Shown: positions 25,586-35,076 of the stretch, piece after piece
Layout: each line of letters begins with the position of its first letter
Position numbering within the stretch: the stretch's first letter is position 1
Assembly (NCBI RefSeq): GCF_003345525.1
Contig: NZ_QQNH01000001.1
Span: forward strand, 1 to 64,000
DNA length: 64,000 bases
Direction of reading: 5' to 3'
From: Pelagibacterium lacus
GTDB lineage: Bacteria > Pseudomonadota > Alphaproteobacteria > Rhizobiales > Devosiaceae
Notes under the pieces: model-generated
Told to the model about the DNA's origin: nothing
The model's input: only the letters and a program-made list of their open reading frames with translations
Database searches by the model: none
Translations under genes and position numbers: made by a program

Positions 25586-26580
25586 CCACGACAATCGACG
25601 CCCCCAACGGCCGGGAAGGCCAGCTCAATTCCGGAAATCTCTCCAAACTGGCCATTCGCCTGGGTGCTTTCGCTGCCTTTGCCGGCATCGTCATCTATTT
25701 TGCCATTGCGGCACGCGGCTTCACCTCCCCGTTCAACCTGACCAATATCGTGGAGCAGTCGACCATTCTGGGTCTTCTGGCATTTGGTGTTACCGTGGTC
25801 TTCATCGGGACCGGCACCGACGTTCAACGCGGGGGCATCGACCTTTCGATCGCCGCCAATGCCGGATTGTGCGCCGCGGTTTATGCCGTGCTGATGCGTC
25901 AGGGCTTCGGCGATGCCGTATCGATCGTTGCAGCCATCGCCACGGGCATGATCATCGGCCTGCTCAATGGCCTTGCCGTGGTTACGTTGAGGATCATTCC
26001 CCTGCTGGCCACGCTGGCCGTCATGAATATCGCGGCGGGCCTGGAGCTGGTGCTGACGGAGAACACCGTGATCCCCGTGCAATCGCCACTCCTGCAAGTG
26101 ATTGCCTTCGGACGCTTCCTGGGCATCAGCACTTTGGCCTGGTGTTTCATCGTCATCTCGGTGCTGCTGATCTGGGCGCTGCAATACAGCCCGCTCGGCC
26201 TGCGGCTCTACGCCGTGGGCGGCCATCATGAGGCTGCGAGAGCCGCTGGCATCCGCACGGGACGCTATGTCTATGCCGCCTATATCTTCGCGGGCTTCAT
26301 GGCGGGAGTCACCTCCATCCTGATCGTGTCGCGCCTCTCCGCATCCACGACCGGCACCGGCCTCATGCTGCTGCCGATCCTGGCGGCGGCCCTTCTGGGC
26401 ACGGTGTTTTCCAGGCGCTTCATCCCCACGATCGGCGGAACCCTGCTGGCCGCCCTTTTCATTGGGGTGCTCGCCAATGGATTCCAGCTTCTGGGCATCT
26501 CCTCATACTGGGTGGCCGGGGTGCAGGGCGTCCTTATCCTGTGTGTCGTCGCCATGACGTCATTTGCCAAGAGAGACTGA
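25582..26580 (+). CDS. Sugar ABC transporter permease 1 (CUT2 type)
   Basis: The 332-residue inner-membrane protein has about nine hydrophobic helices and belongs to the RbsC-like branched-chain/sugar permease fold. Family markers are 'GGIDLSIAANAGL', 'GLLNGLAVVTLRIIPLLATLAVM' and 'AVGGHHEAARAAGI' (EAA-like loop that contacts the ATPase). It starts within the ATPase stop (ATGA). With the second permease it would form a heterodimeric channel. Confidence 0.9.
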   Translation: MTTTIDAPNGREGQLNSGNLSKLAIRLGAFAAFAGIVIYFAIAARGFTSPFNLTNIVEQSTILGLLAFGVTVVFIGTGTDVQRGGIDLSIAANAGLCAAVYAVLMRQGFGDAVSIVAAIATGMIIGLLNGLAVVTLRIIPLLATLAVMNIAAGLELVLTENTVIPVQSPLLQVIAFGRFLGISTLAWCFIVISVLLIWALQYSPLGLRLYAVGGHHEAARAAGIRTGRYVYAAYIFAGFMAGVTSILIVSRLSASTTGTGLMLLPILAAALLGTVFSRRFIPTIGGTLLAALFIGVLANGFQLLGISSYWVAGVQGVLILCVVAMTSFAKRD

Positions 26581-26591
26581 GGGAGGCCGTC

Positions 26592-27584
26592 ATGACAATG
26601 CAAGCTGAAACCGGCCGTACGCGCCGTTTCCCCATCAACATCGAGACCATCTCGAACTACGTGGTGATCGGCGCCTTCTGCGCCATGCTCGTGTTCTTCG
26701 CCGCCTTTGCCCCCGGCTTTCTGAGCGGGGAGAACCTGTACAACGTGATCTCCAACCGCGTGGTGCTGCTGGCCATCGTGGCCCTGGGGATGACCATCGT
26801 CATCGCAGCTGGCGGGATCGATCTTTCGGTCGGCGTTTCCATGGATCTCAGCTCCATGGTGTTCATCATGCTGATCGCCGCCGGCCTGGGCGGCTTCGTC
26901 GGCGTGCTGGGCGGCCTCGGGGCGGCGCTCTGCGTGGGACTGCTCAATGCCGTGCTCATCAACAAGCTCAAGATCAATCCCTTCCTCGCGACGCTCGGCG
27001 TCCTGTTCATCGGCCAGTCGGTGCAAAGGCTGTCCACCCAGGGCGGCGTGCCGATCTACCTGACGCGCGCCGAATTCGCCGCGCCGTTCAACGCCATCGT
27101 CCGCAGCTCGCTGTTGGGGATTCCGACGCCGATGATCGTCTTGGCGCTTTGCCTCGTCGCGGTCTACCTGGCCATGCATCGCTCGGTTTTCGGACGCTAT
27201 GTGGCGGCGCTTGGCGTGCAGGCCGATGTGGCGCGTTTTTCGGGCATCCGCGTCCTGTTCCACATGTCCATGGTGTTCGTGGCCTGTGCCGTCCTGGCCG
27301 GCATCTCGGGCATCCTGTTGTCGTCGACGGTCCGGTCCTACGTTCCGTTTGCCGGCGACTCGTTCCTGCTCGATGCGATCGGCGCCACCTTTATCGGCAC
27401 CGCCATCAGCTCCGAACGGCGGCCTTCCGTCGTGGGAACGCTGCTGGGCGTGTTGCTGCTGGCGGTGATGCGCAACGGGCTGCTGCTGATGGGTTACAAT
27501 TTCTTCTGGCAGCAGGTCGGCATCGGCGTGCTCGTCTTTGTCGTGCTCGGGCTGTCATTCGGCCTGCGCAAGCGTGCTGACTGA
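26592..27584 (+). CDS. Sugar ABC transporter permease 2 (CUT2 type)
   Basis: The 330-residue second permease has the same fold: 'AAGGIDLSVGVSMDLSSMVF', 'GLLNAVLINKLKINPFLATLGV' and 'GVQADVARFSGI' (EAA-like loop). The start is placed at MTMQAET, preceded by GAGGGAGG, 11 bases after the first permease; an upstream in-frame start would overlap it. Two distinct permeases rather than one homodimer are typical of ribose/autoinducer-type and polyol-type systems. Confidence 0.9.
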   Translation: MTMQAETGRTRRFPINIETISNYVVIGAFCAMLVFFAAFAPGFLSGENLYNVISNRVVLLAIVALGMTIVIAAGGIDLSVGVSMDLSSMVFIMLIAAGLGGFVGVLGGLGAALCVGLLNAVLINKLKINPFLATLGVLFIGQSVQRLSTQGGVPIYLTRAEFAAPFNAIVRSSLLGIPTPMIVLALCLVAVYLAMHRSVFGRYVAALGVQADVARFSGIRVLFHMSMVFVACAVLAGISGILLSSTVRSYVPFAGDSFLLDAIGATFIGTAISSERRPSVVGTLLGVLLLAVMRNGLLLMGYNFFWQQVGIGVLVFVVLGLSFGLRKRAD

Positions 27585-27597
27585 TGGAAAAGACAAG

Positions 27598-28551
27598 ATG
27601 ACCAAATTCGATGTAAGTGCAGTGGGTTTCGCGGTCCTCGATATTCTGGGCCGCCCGGTAACGCGCATTCCGGAGGGCGGCCGTGCCGATTTCATCGAGG
27701 AAATCCGCATGACCGTGGCCGGCACCGCCGCCGCAACCGGCATGGACTGCGCCATTTTGGGCCTCAAGACCCAGATGGTGACCACGGTCGGTGAAGACGA
27801 TATGGGCGATTTCCTGATCGCCAAGATGCAGCGCTATGGCATGGACACCGGCCTCGTGCGCCGCGATGGCAGCGTCCAGATATCGGCTACCATCCTTCCA
27901 GTTCGGCCCAATGGCGAACGCCCCGCGCTGCATGTTCCTGGTACAGCGACGACTTTCACCGTTGCTGAGGCCGACCTCGATGCCGCTCTCGACGCGCGCA
28001 TCATCCATCTCGGCGGCACGGGCCTGCTCAAGTCGTTCGATGGCGAACCGTCCGTTGCTTTCCTCAAGCGAGCAAAGGAACTCGGCCGCACCACGACTTT
28101 CGATCTGATTCAGGCCAACCCAGACACTGTCACGCTGGTCAAACCGCTCCTGCCCTATATCGACTATTTCGTCCCCTCTATCGATGAGGCCGCGGAAATC
28201 GCCGGTCTCGAAAATCCGGCGGAAGTCGCGCGATATTTCAAGGCTCAGGGCGTCAGGAACGTGCTTCTCACCTTGGGCGGGGATGGCGTTTATGTCGACC
28301 CCGAACAGGGGGAGCCGTTCACGCTGCCTGCCCATGATATCGACGTCGTCGACACGACGGGCTGCGGCGACAGCTTCACCGCAGGGATCATTGTCGGGCT
28401 GACCAAGGGATGGGACCTGCGCCAGTGCGCGCGCTTTGCCTCTGCTGTCGCCGCAAAGGTCGCGATGGGTCTCGGTTCGGACGGCAAACTCACCTCATTC
28501 GATGACACGCTGGAGGCCATGAACAGCCTTCCACTCAAGGGACAGAACTGA
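27598..28551 (+). CDS. PfkB-family carbohydrate kinase
   Basis: The 317-residue ribokinase-fold kinase has 'GGRADFIEEIRMTVAGTAAATG' (substrate lid and Gly-rich binding), 'VGEDDMGDFLIAKM' and the C-terminal catalytic motif 'DTTGCGDSFTAGIIVGL' with the base Asp in TTGCGD (about 262-268). It should phosphorylate the imported compound or a product of it, making the substrate for the class II aldolase. Specificity is not deducible. It starts 13 bases after permease 2, and the next gene starts one base after its stop. Confidence 0.9.
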   Translation: MTKFDVSAVGFAVLDILGRPVTRIPEGGRADFIEEIRMTVAGTAAATGMDCAILGLKTQMVTTVGEDDMGDFLIAKMQRYGMDTGLVRRDGSVQISATILPVRPNGERPALHVPGTATTFTVAEADLDAALDARIIHLGGTGLLKSFDGEPSVAFLKRAKELGRTTTFDLIQANPDTVTLVKPLLPYIDYFVPSIDEAAEIAGLENPAEVARYFKAQGVRNVLLTLGGDGVYVDPEQGEPFTLPAHDIDVVDTTGCGDSFTAGIIVGLTKGWDLRQCARFASAVAAKVAMGLGSDGKLTSFDDTLEAMNSLPLKGQN

Positions 28552-28552
28552 A

Positions 28553-29299
28553 ATGGCCGAACTCACTGGAAAGACTGCGCTTGTGACTGGTGCCAGCCGC
28601 GGCATTGGAGCGGCAGTCGCGCTAGGCCTTGCCGAAGCTGGCGCAGACATCGTCTTGTGCGATCTTCCCGTGCAGGAAAGGTACCTGGCGGATGTCGCTA
28701 GCAAGATCGAGTCTATCGGCCGCAAAGCTATTGTGCTGCCCTGCGACGTCACCGACAAGGCAGGCATTGAAGCAATGGTTGCTCAGGCCGGCACCATCGA
28801 TATCCTCGTCAACAATGCCGGCATCCTGAAGCCGTCTACCCTGGAAGACCTCTCCGAGGCGGATTGGGACGCCCATTTTGACGTCAATGCCAAGGGCATC
28901 CTGCTGATGACCAATGCCGTGCTGCCGCAGATGCGCGCGCGCAAGGCCGGCCGGATCATCAATATCGCATCGATCGCGGGGCGGCAGGGCGTCCCCACTC
29001 AGGGCCATTATGCGGCAACCAAGGCGACTGCCATCACCCTCACCCGGGTCTATGCGCAGGAGGTGGGCATGGACGGCATCACCGTGAACGCGATCTGCCC
29101 CGGCATCATCCTGACCGAAATGGGCAAAAACAATCTGGGTTCTGAAGAGGCGATCCGGCATTGGGAGGAAGTGGCTGCGCTCAAGCGTCTGGGCGATCCC
29201 AAGGATATCGTCGGACCTACGGTGTTTTTCGCCTCCGACCTTTCCGCCTTTGTCACCGGCCAGGCGCTCAATGTCTGCGGTGGCATCTACTTCCACTGA
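28553..29299 (+). CDS. Short-chain dehydrogenase/reductase
   Basis: The 248-residue classical SDR has the cofactor motif 'VTGASRGIGAAVALGLA' (TGxxxGxG, about 12-20), an acidic Asp in 'DIVLCDLP' suggesting NAD preference, and 'NNAGIL'. The catalytic residues lie in 'IASIAGRQGVPTQGHYAATK' (S, Y-x-x-x-K). It is homologous in type to the destroyed SDR at the head of the operon. It probably oxidises an alcohol group of a pathway intermediate. Confidence 0.9.
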   Translation: MAELTGKTALVTGASRGIGAAVALGLAEAGADIVLCDLPVQERYLADVASKIESIGRKAIVLPCDVTDKAGIEAMVAQAGTIDILVNNAGILKPSTLEDLSEADWDAHFDVNAKGILLMTNAVLPQMRARKAGRIINIASIAGRQGVPTQGHYAATKATAITLTRVYAQEVGMDGITVNAICPGIILTEMGKNNLGSEEAIRHWEEVAALKRLGDPKDIVGPTVFFASDLSAFVTGQALNVCGGIYFH

Positions 29300-29314
29300 T
29301 CGGGGAGAGCGCCA

Positions 29315-30775
29315 ATGGAGAGGGTAGCCGTCATCGGAGCCGGGCCTGGCGGGCTGGCTGCTGCCCGCTGGCTCAGGGAATGCGGTTTCGATCCCTGGAT
29401 CTACGAAAGCCATTCCGCATTGGGCGGGCAATGGAACAACGCCAATCCGCTCTCCGGCATCTGGCCCCAGATGCGCACCAACACCTATATCGCGACCACG
29501 CAGTTCTCCGATCTGGATCACCCCCCGGGGACGGCGATTTTTCCGCGCAACGGCGAAATCCTTGACCACCTCGAGGCCTATGCGCGACAGTTCGATCTCC
29601 TCGCCAATGCCTCTTTCGATACGACGCTTAAGGCTCTTGAGCAATCCGATGACTGCTATCGACTGACCTTTGCGACCAGGGAGGGCGACGAGGAGGTGGA
29701 GGCGGACCGCGTGGTTATCGCGACCGGCCGCTACAACAAGCCGAAAATTCCCCCGATCGCCGGGCTCGATGGTTTTACGGGGCGGCTGGGCGTCCTGCAT
29801 GCGCACCGCTACAAATCTCCGGACATGTTCCGCGGCGCGCGCGTCCTGGTGGCAGGCGGCGCGATCTCGGCGCTGGAAATCGCCTCCGACCTGGCCATGC
29901 TTGGCGCGCAGTCCGTGCATCTGGCGCAGCGGCGGCAACGCTATGTCATGCCGAAAATGGTTCGCGGGGTGCCATTCGAATATTACGGCTTTACCTATGC
30001 CCAAGCGGCCCGTACGCCGGAACCCGATATCGAGAAGGCACGGGACGATCTTCGCCGCTTTGCCTTGCGCTACGGCGGCGATCCGGCCCGATATGGTGCG
30101 CCTGCACCGGCAAGCGACACCTTGGCGGCAGGGTTCACCGGCTCCCAGCACTATCTCAACCTTGTGGCCGAGGACCGAATTCGCCCGGTGCCGTGGATCA
30201 CCTCCATTGCCGGAGAAACGGTCAGCTTTGCCGATGGAACCAGCATCGAAGCCGACGCAATTATCTTCGGGACGGGCTTCGATCTCAATCTGCCTTTCCT
30301 GTCCGACCCCATGAGAGACGTGCTCGAGGCGGACGACAGGGGTCTGACGCTTGCTGATTTCACTACCCATCCCGGCCTGCCCAACCTCGCCTTTGTCGGC
30401 ATGTTCGCCCAGAATGGCGGGTATATCACCGTTCTCGAACAACAGGCGCGCTACCTCGCCTATCTCTGGTCCGGCCTTGTCGCGCGGACGCCCGGCCAGT
30501 TCGCACAAGCCCTGGCCGAAGCGCGGCGCGAACGGCAGACGGACTACCAGGACCAGCACATGATGGCCCTGCGCTTCGCTCGCCTTTGCGGCACCGATCC
30601 GGCTGGCCAGGTAGACGAAGATCTTCTCGCAACGGTCCGCACCAGCGCCACGACATCGCTGATTTATCGTCTCGCCGGACCGCACGCTTTGCCTGACGCG
30701 GAAGCGCGCTTCCGCGCTTCCTTCGACCGCTACGGTCCCATTTCAGATCGGGAGACTGCCGATGAACACCCTTGA
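29315..30775 (+). CDS. Flavin-containing monooxygenase-like NAD(P)/FAD oxidoreductase
   Basis: The 486-residue protein has an FAD Rossmann motif 'VAVIGAGPGGLAAARWL' (4-20), 'ALGGQWNNANPLSGIW' and a flavin-monooxygenase linker 'GFTGRLGVLHAHRYKSPDMFRG' (about 149-170). The linker is a variant of F-x-G-x-x-x-H-x-x-x-Y with two extra residues. A second nucleotide site 'VLVAGGAISALEIASDL' follows. The family inserts oxygen at N or S atoms or performs Baeyer-Villiger reactions with NADPH. Its presence in a sugar-type ABC operon is unusual. It lies 15 bases after the SDR and overlaps the aldehyde dehydrogenase start by 14 bases. Confidence 0.85.
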   Translation: MERVAVIGAGPGGLAAARWLRECGFDPWIYESHSALGGQWNNANPLSGIWPQMRTNTYIATTQFSDLDHPPGTAIFPRNGEILDHLEAYARQFDLLANASFDTTLKALEQSDDCYRLTFATREGDEEVEADRVVIATGRYNKPKIPPIAGLDGFTGRLGVLHAHRYKSPDMFRGARVLVAGGAISALEIASDLAMLGAQSVHLAQRRQRYVMPKMVRGVPFEYYGFTYAQAARTPEPDIEKARDDLRRFALRYGGDPARYGAPAPASDTLAAGFTGSQHYLNLVAEDRIRPVPWITSIAGETVSFADGTSIEADAIIFGTGFDLNLPFLSDPMRDVLEADDRGLTLADFTTHPGLPNLAFVGMFAQNGGYITVLEQQARYLAYLWSGLVARTPGQFAQALAEARRERQTDYQDQHMMALRFARLCGTDPAGQVDEDLLATVRTSATTSLIYRLAGPHALPDAEARFRASFDRYGPISDRETADEHP

Positions 30776-32189
30776 CCGCTTCTATATCGATGGCAGCTGG
30801 GTCTTGCCGCATGGCACACAGACCCATCTCCTGATCAACCCTGCCGACGAGACGGAGATTGCCCGCATCCCCATGGCAGCGGCGGCCGATGTCGATGCCG
30901 CCGTGGCTGCGGCCCGCGCCGCCTTCGACGATTGGCAGTTGACCCCGAAAGAGGAGCGCCTGCAGCTCCGCCGCCGCCTGCTCGAAAAGTACAACGAGCA
31001 TTACGACGAGATCGCCGAACTGATGACCCGCGAGATGGGGACGCCCCTGGCCTTCTCCAAGTCCGCGCAAGCCTGGGTCGGCCAGGCGCATCTCGAGGCT
31101 GCGATCGAGGCGCTTGAGAAGACCGAGTTCGAGGAACGCCGCGGCGAGACGCTGATCTCGCTGGAACCGATCGGGGTCTGCGCGCTCATCACACCATGGA
31201 ACTGGCCCATGAACCAGCTGGTGGTCAAGGCGGCGCCGGCGCTCGCGGCCGGCTGCACGATGGTGGCCAAGCCATCGGAATATTCGCCGCTCTCCTCGCT
31301 CCTCTTCGCCCAACTGGTGCATGAGGCAGGCTTTCCCAAGGGCGTCTACAATCATATCACCGGCTCGGGCGAAGTTGCTGGCGAAGCGCTGTCGCGTCAT
31401 CCCGACATCGACATGGTATCCATCACCGGCTCCACCAGGGCCGGCATCGCCGTGGCACGTGCCGCGGCCGATACAGTCAAGCGCGTCGCTCAGGAGTTGG
31501 GAGGCAAATCGGCCAATATCGTGTTGCGGGATGCCGACCTTGAAAAGGCGGTCAAGGACGGTGTCGACGCCTGCTACGTCAACTGCGGTCAAGCCTGCCG
31601 CGCACCGGCCCGTCTGCTGGTGCCAGCGGAACAGATGGAGCTGGCCAAGCGCTACGCCAAGGAGGCCGCAGAAGCTCACACCGTCGGAGATCCTTCAAGC
31701 GATGTCATGCTCGGTCCTGTCGTCAACAAGCTGCAGTTCGACCGCATCAATGCGCTCATCGAAGCCGGCATCGCGGAAGGTGCGACATTGGTCACCGGCG
31801 GTCCCGGACGTCCCCAGGGCATCGACAAGGGCTACTACGTGCAGCCCACCGTATTCGGCGACGTCACGCCCGGCATGACCATCGAGCGGGAGGAAATCTT
31901 CGGTCCGGTCATTGCGTTGATCGGCTACGACACCGAGGACGACGCGGTCCGGATTGCCAATGACACAATCTACGGCCTTTCCGCCTATATCCAAACCAGC
32001 GACCCTGCCAAAGCCCGTTACATCGCACGGCGCTTGCGTGTTGGCTCGATCTGGGTCAACGGCGCGCCCTGGGATGCACGGGCACCGTTCGGCGGATACA
32101 AGCAGTCGGGCAACGGGCGGGAACATGGCAAATGGGGTTTGCACGATTACCTGGAGATCAAAGCCACAGCAGGCCTTCCCCAAGCGTGA
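30762..32189 (+). CDS. NAD(P)+-dependent aldehyde dehydrogenase
   Basis: The 475-residue ALDH superfamily enzyme has 'ALITPWNWPMNQLVVKAAPALAAGCTMVAKPSE', the general-base Glu in 'QELGGKSANIV' (about residue 246) and the nucleophilic Cys in 'NCGQACRAPARLL' (about 281). Both are intact, so it is likely active. It is the last gene of the operon. With the monooxygenase it could convert an amine-, thioether- or ketone-derived aldehyde to an acid; that is inference. Its start overlaps the monooxygenase gene. Confidence 0.92.
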   Translation: MNTLDRFYIDGSWVLPHGTQTHLLINPADETEIARIPMAAAADVDAAVAAARAAFDDWQLTPKEERLQLRRRLLEKYNEHYDEIAELMTREMGTPLAFSKSAQAWVGQAHLEAAIEALEKTEFEERRGETLISLEPIGVCALITPWNWPMNQLVVKAAPALAAGCTMVAKPSEYSPLSSLLFAQLVHEAGFPKGVYNHITGSGEVAGEALSRHPDIDMVSITGSTRAGIAVARAAADTVKRVAQELGGKSANIVLRDADLEKAVKDGVDACYVNCGQACRAPARLLVPAEQMELAKRYAKEAAEAHTVGDPSSDVMLGPVVNKLQFDRINALIEAGIAEGATLVTGGPGRPQGIDKGYYVQPTVFGDVTPGMTIEREEIFGPVIALIGYDTEDDAVRIANDTIYGLSAYIQTSDPAKARYIARRLRVGSIWVNGAPWDARAPFGGYKQSGNGREHGKWGLHDYLEIKATAGLPQA

Positions 32190-32220
32190 ATTATGCTCTC
32201 ATGCCATCACGGACTCATTT

Positions 32221-32265
32221 CCTAGAGCAAGTCGGTTCCTGATTGAACCAATTTGGAATTCCAAG
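32221..32265. repeat. Short rhizobial intergenic repeat
   Basis: The segment begins CTAGAGCAAGTC and contains an inverted repeat GGTTC-N6-GAACC (32234-32249). It resembles a common rhizobial intergenic repeat of the 'TAGAGCA...GGTTC...GAACC' style. It lies between convergent genes and could help termination. Confidence 0.5.
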
Positions 32266-32418
32266 CCATGTGCTGTCTTGAAAATCGCTAAGGATTCGGC
32301 AACTATGGACGCCTCCCCCAGATCGGACAAAAGCGGGCGGAGCCCGTCTCGATCAGAAAGCAGGCAAGGAACTTGCCGCCGACGCCCGAAATCGCGGTGA
32401 CCTGCATGGGCGCGACAG

Positions 32419-34095
32419 TCACAGCAGGCCGCCTCGTTTACCCAGCAGGCTCAGAACGATAAGTGGAAAAATGGTGGTGATGAGAATGGTCACGAAGGCC
32501 ATGGCCATGCCCAGCCCGACCGAGCCCTGTTCGAACTGCCGCCAGATATAGGTGGAAATGGTCTGCATGCCGACCGGTGCGACGATAATGGAAGCAACCA
32601 GCTCGCGCGTGGCGACGGCAAAGACCAGCAGCATGGACGCCAAGAGAGTGGGCAGAATCAGCGGCAACAGGATGCGGCGGAAAGCGGTCATGGGGGTGGC
32701 GCCGAAGACGCGCGCCGCCGCTTCCAGATTGTCACCGACCTGATGGAAGGCGGCGGTGGCATAGCGCACGGGCTGCGGCAGCAGAATGCAGCAATAGGCG
32801 AGCAGCAGAATCAGCGCGGTATTGTAGGGCGTAACCGGCAGCCAGGGCTGGTTCCAGGCCAGGATCAGGCCAACGGCGACGACGATGCCGGGCAAGGCAT
32901 TGGGCAGGATGGTCAGCACATCGAGCAGATTGCGGCCGCGAAACGTGCTCTTGACCACGGCATAGGCCGAAAGGGCGCCGAGCAGGCCGGTGAACAGAGC
33001 AGCGGCGACGCCCAGCGACAGGCTGTTGCCCAGCGCGCGCAACGCTCCGACGCCGTCGGTGAAAATGGCGAGGAAATTATCCAGCCCCAGATTGCTTACC
33101 GCCAGGCCACCCGAAATGGTGCGTGAGAGCGCCGTGGCCAAAATGGCCAGGAGGGGCACGGCGGTGGCGAGCATAGCGACCAGGGCGAAGCCGAGAACGA
33201 CGGGCAAGGTCCATCGGCCGAGCGGGCGCTTGTCGATGGTCTGCGGCTTGCCGGTGGTGGTCTGATAGGAGCGGCGGGTCAGTATCCAGCGCTGGATCAG
33301 GAAGGCGCCGAAGCTGAGCCCGACCAGCACCAGCGACAGGATGGCCGCGCCGGGCAGGTCGATCGGCCAGTCCGAGACCCGCAAATCGATTCCCGTCACC
33401 AGCACGTCAAATCCGGCACGGCGGCCGAGCGCGGCGGGGGTGCCATATTCCTCAATAGCCATGGCGAAGACCAGCAGCAGGCTAGCTGCCAGACCCGGCG
33501 TCGCCAGCGGCAGGGTGATGCGCCAGAATGCACGCCAGGCCGAAGCGCCGAAAACCCGCCCGACATCGGCATAGCGCGAGCCGATGGCTTCCACGGTGCG
33601 CGACACCGCGAAATAGATCACCGGGAAGGTGTTGAGCGTCATCACGAAGATGATGCCCCAGACCGAAAGCAGGAATGGCGCGAGATTGAACCCGAAAAGC
33701 TGGTGGACATAGCCGCGCGGCTGCAGCGTCATGATCCAGCCCAGCGTGGCGATATAGGGCGGGATCATGAACGGCACCAGCATCAGCAGGTCCCACAGCA
33801 TGGCCCCCGGCACCCTGAACAGCGCGCGCGCCACCGCCAGAGGAACGCCAATCAGGGCGGACAGCGCCACGACGCCCAATCCCAGCAGGATGGTGTTGCC
33901 CGTCATGCGGATGAGCCGGACGTCACCCAGCGTATCGGCGAGGCGGGAAAAAGGCGCGGCCAGCGAGCCGCGCCCCAGTTCCGGAAAAATGGCCTGCAAC
34001 AGGATGAAGGCGAAGGGCACAGCGACCACGACGAGGAGGCCCAGCGCCGCGAAGGCGACAGCCGGGTTCACGGCCTGGATGCTGCGTGCCGACAT
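32419..34095 (-). CDS. Iron(III)-type ABC transporter permease (two fused permease units)
   Basis: The 558-residue inner-membrane protein has about twelve helices in two homologous halves, each with a binding-protein-dependent transport loop: 'SRYADVGRVFGASAWRAFWRITLPLATPGL' and 'DNLEAAARVFGATPMTAFRRILLPLILPTLL'. This fused FbpB/ThiP-like architecture serves iron(III), thiamine or phosphonate systems. It follows the binding-protein gene by 15 bases. Because the partner ATPase gene is broken, the transporter may not work unless another ATPase substitutes. Confidence 0.9.
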   Translation of the reverse strand: MSARSIQAVNPAVAFAALGLLVVVAVPFAFILLQAIFPELGRGSLAAPFSRLADTLGDVRLIRMTGNTILLGLGVVALSALIGVPLAVARALFRVPGAMLWDLLMLVPFMIPPYIATLGWIMTLQPRGYVHQLFGFNLAPFLLSVWGIIFVMTLNTFPVIYFAVSRTVEAIGSRYADVGRVFGASAWRAFWRITLPLATPGLAASLLLVFAMAIEEYGTPAALGRRAGFDVLVTGIDLRVSDWPIDLPGAAILSLVLVGLSFGAFLIQRWILTRRSYQTTTGKPQTIDKRPLGRWTLPVVLGFALVAMLATAVPLLAILATALSRTISGGLAVSNLGLDNFLAIFTDGVGALRALGNSLSLGVAAALFTGLLGALSAYAVVKSTFRGRNLLDVLTILPNALPGIVVAVGLILAWNQPWLPVTPYNTALILLLAYCCILLPQPVRYATAAFHQVGDNLEAAARVFGATPMTAFRRILLPLILPTLLASMLLVFAVATRELVASIIVAPVGMQTISTYIWRQFEQGSVGLGMAMAFVTILITTIFPLIVLSLLGKRGGLL

Positions 34096-34110
34096 GCTGT
34101 TGCCGATCCC

Positions 34111-35067
34111 CTACTGACCGAAAATCCCGCCAAAGGCGGCAAGCGTGTTTTCACGACCCGCATAGACGGCCTCGGCATCGATGGCCAGGATACTGAGATC
34201 GCTGATCAGCGGGCGATTGGCCGAAATATCGGTACGGGCCGGCATCAGATTGGTGGCGGCCACGATGGCCTGGCCGGCATCGGACAGCATGTAGTCGATG
34301 AACTGCTTGGCCTCGTCCTGGTTCTTGGACCAGTTCAGGATCATGGCCGGGCGCGGAGCGATGACGGTGCCCGAAGCCGGGAAGACGACTTCGATGGATT
34401 CGCCCTTCTGCTGGCCATTGAAGGAGATGTAGTCCACGGCGCCGAACACGGCGGCCTTGGCGCCCTGCAACACCGGGTTGAGCGCTTCGGCATTGGCGCC
34501 GGCGACGATGGCGCCATTGGCGGCCAGATCCTCGAACAGCGACCAGCCGCTCTGGGCCTCGAGCGCGGCGACCAGCTCGAAGGTGGCGCCCGACTGGGCC
34601 GGATCGGGCAGGTTCACCAGATCCTCATATTCAGGCTTGGCCAGATCGGCCCATTCGGCGGGCTTGGGCGTGCCGCTGGTGGGGTTCCAGGCGATGGCCA
34701 GCGCCGAAATGCCCTGGGCCACGGCGGTGTCGGATTTGAGGAAATCCGGGACGGTCGCCGCATTGGGGCTAGTGTAAGGCAGAAGCCAGCCGCGCTCAGC
34801 GAAATCGGTGGCGGTGTCCCACGAGGCCGAAATCAGCACGTCAACGGCAGGATTGGCCGCTTCAGCCTCAATGCGGGCCATGACCTGGCCGGTGGTGGCC
34901 TGGAAGAAATCGACCTTGATGCCGGTTTCTTCGGTGAAACCGGCCGCCAGCTGCTCGATCAGCGAAGCGGGGCCGGCGGTGTAGACCGTGACATTGGCAT
35001 AGGCGGTGCCAGCCATGGCCAGAACGTTCAGCGCGGCAAGGCCGGCACGAATGGTATGGGTCATCAT
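34111..35067 (-). CDS. ABC transporter substrate-binding protein, iron(III)/aminoethylphosphonate-like
   Basis: The 318-residue protein has a signal peptide (about 1-24, TAYA-N) and a type 2 periplasmic binding fold beginning 'VTVYTAGPASLIEQLAAGFTEETGIKV'. Other family segments are 'DVLISASWDTATDFAERGWL' and 'AIAWNP'. The family binds ferric iron, sometimes with a synergistic anion, or 2-aminoethylphosphonate. The tyrosine pair typical of iron binders could not be assigned with certainty. It lies between the broken ATPase gene and the permease gene. Confidence 0.87.
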   Translation of the reverse strand: MMTHTIRAGLAALNVLAMAGTAYANVTVYTAGPASLIEQLAAGFTEETGIKVDFFQATTGQVMARIEAEAANPAVDVLISASWDTATDFAERGWLLPYTSPNAATVPDFLKSDTAVAQGISALAIAWNPTSGTPKPAEWADLAKPEYEDLVNLPDPAQSGATFELVAALEAQSGWSLFEDLAANGAIVAGANAEALNPVLQGAKAAVFGAVDYISFNGQQKGESIEVVFPASGTVIAPRPAMILNWSKNQDEAKQFIDYMLSDAGQAIVAATNLMPARTDISANRPLISDLSILAIDAEAVYAGRENTLAAFGGIFGQ

Positions 35068-35076
35068 GTGACGCTC

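Noticed and set aside
28622-30685. A 687-codon minus-strand frame opposite the SDR and FMO genes
   Set aside because: Composition and absence of motifs mark it as a shadow.
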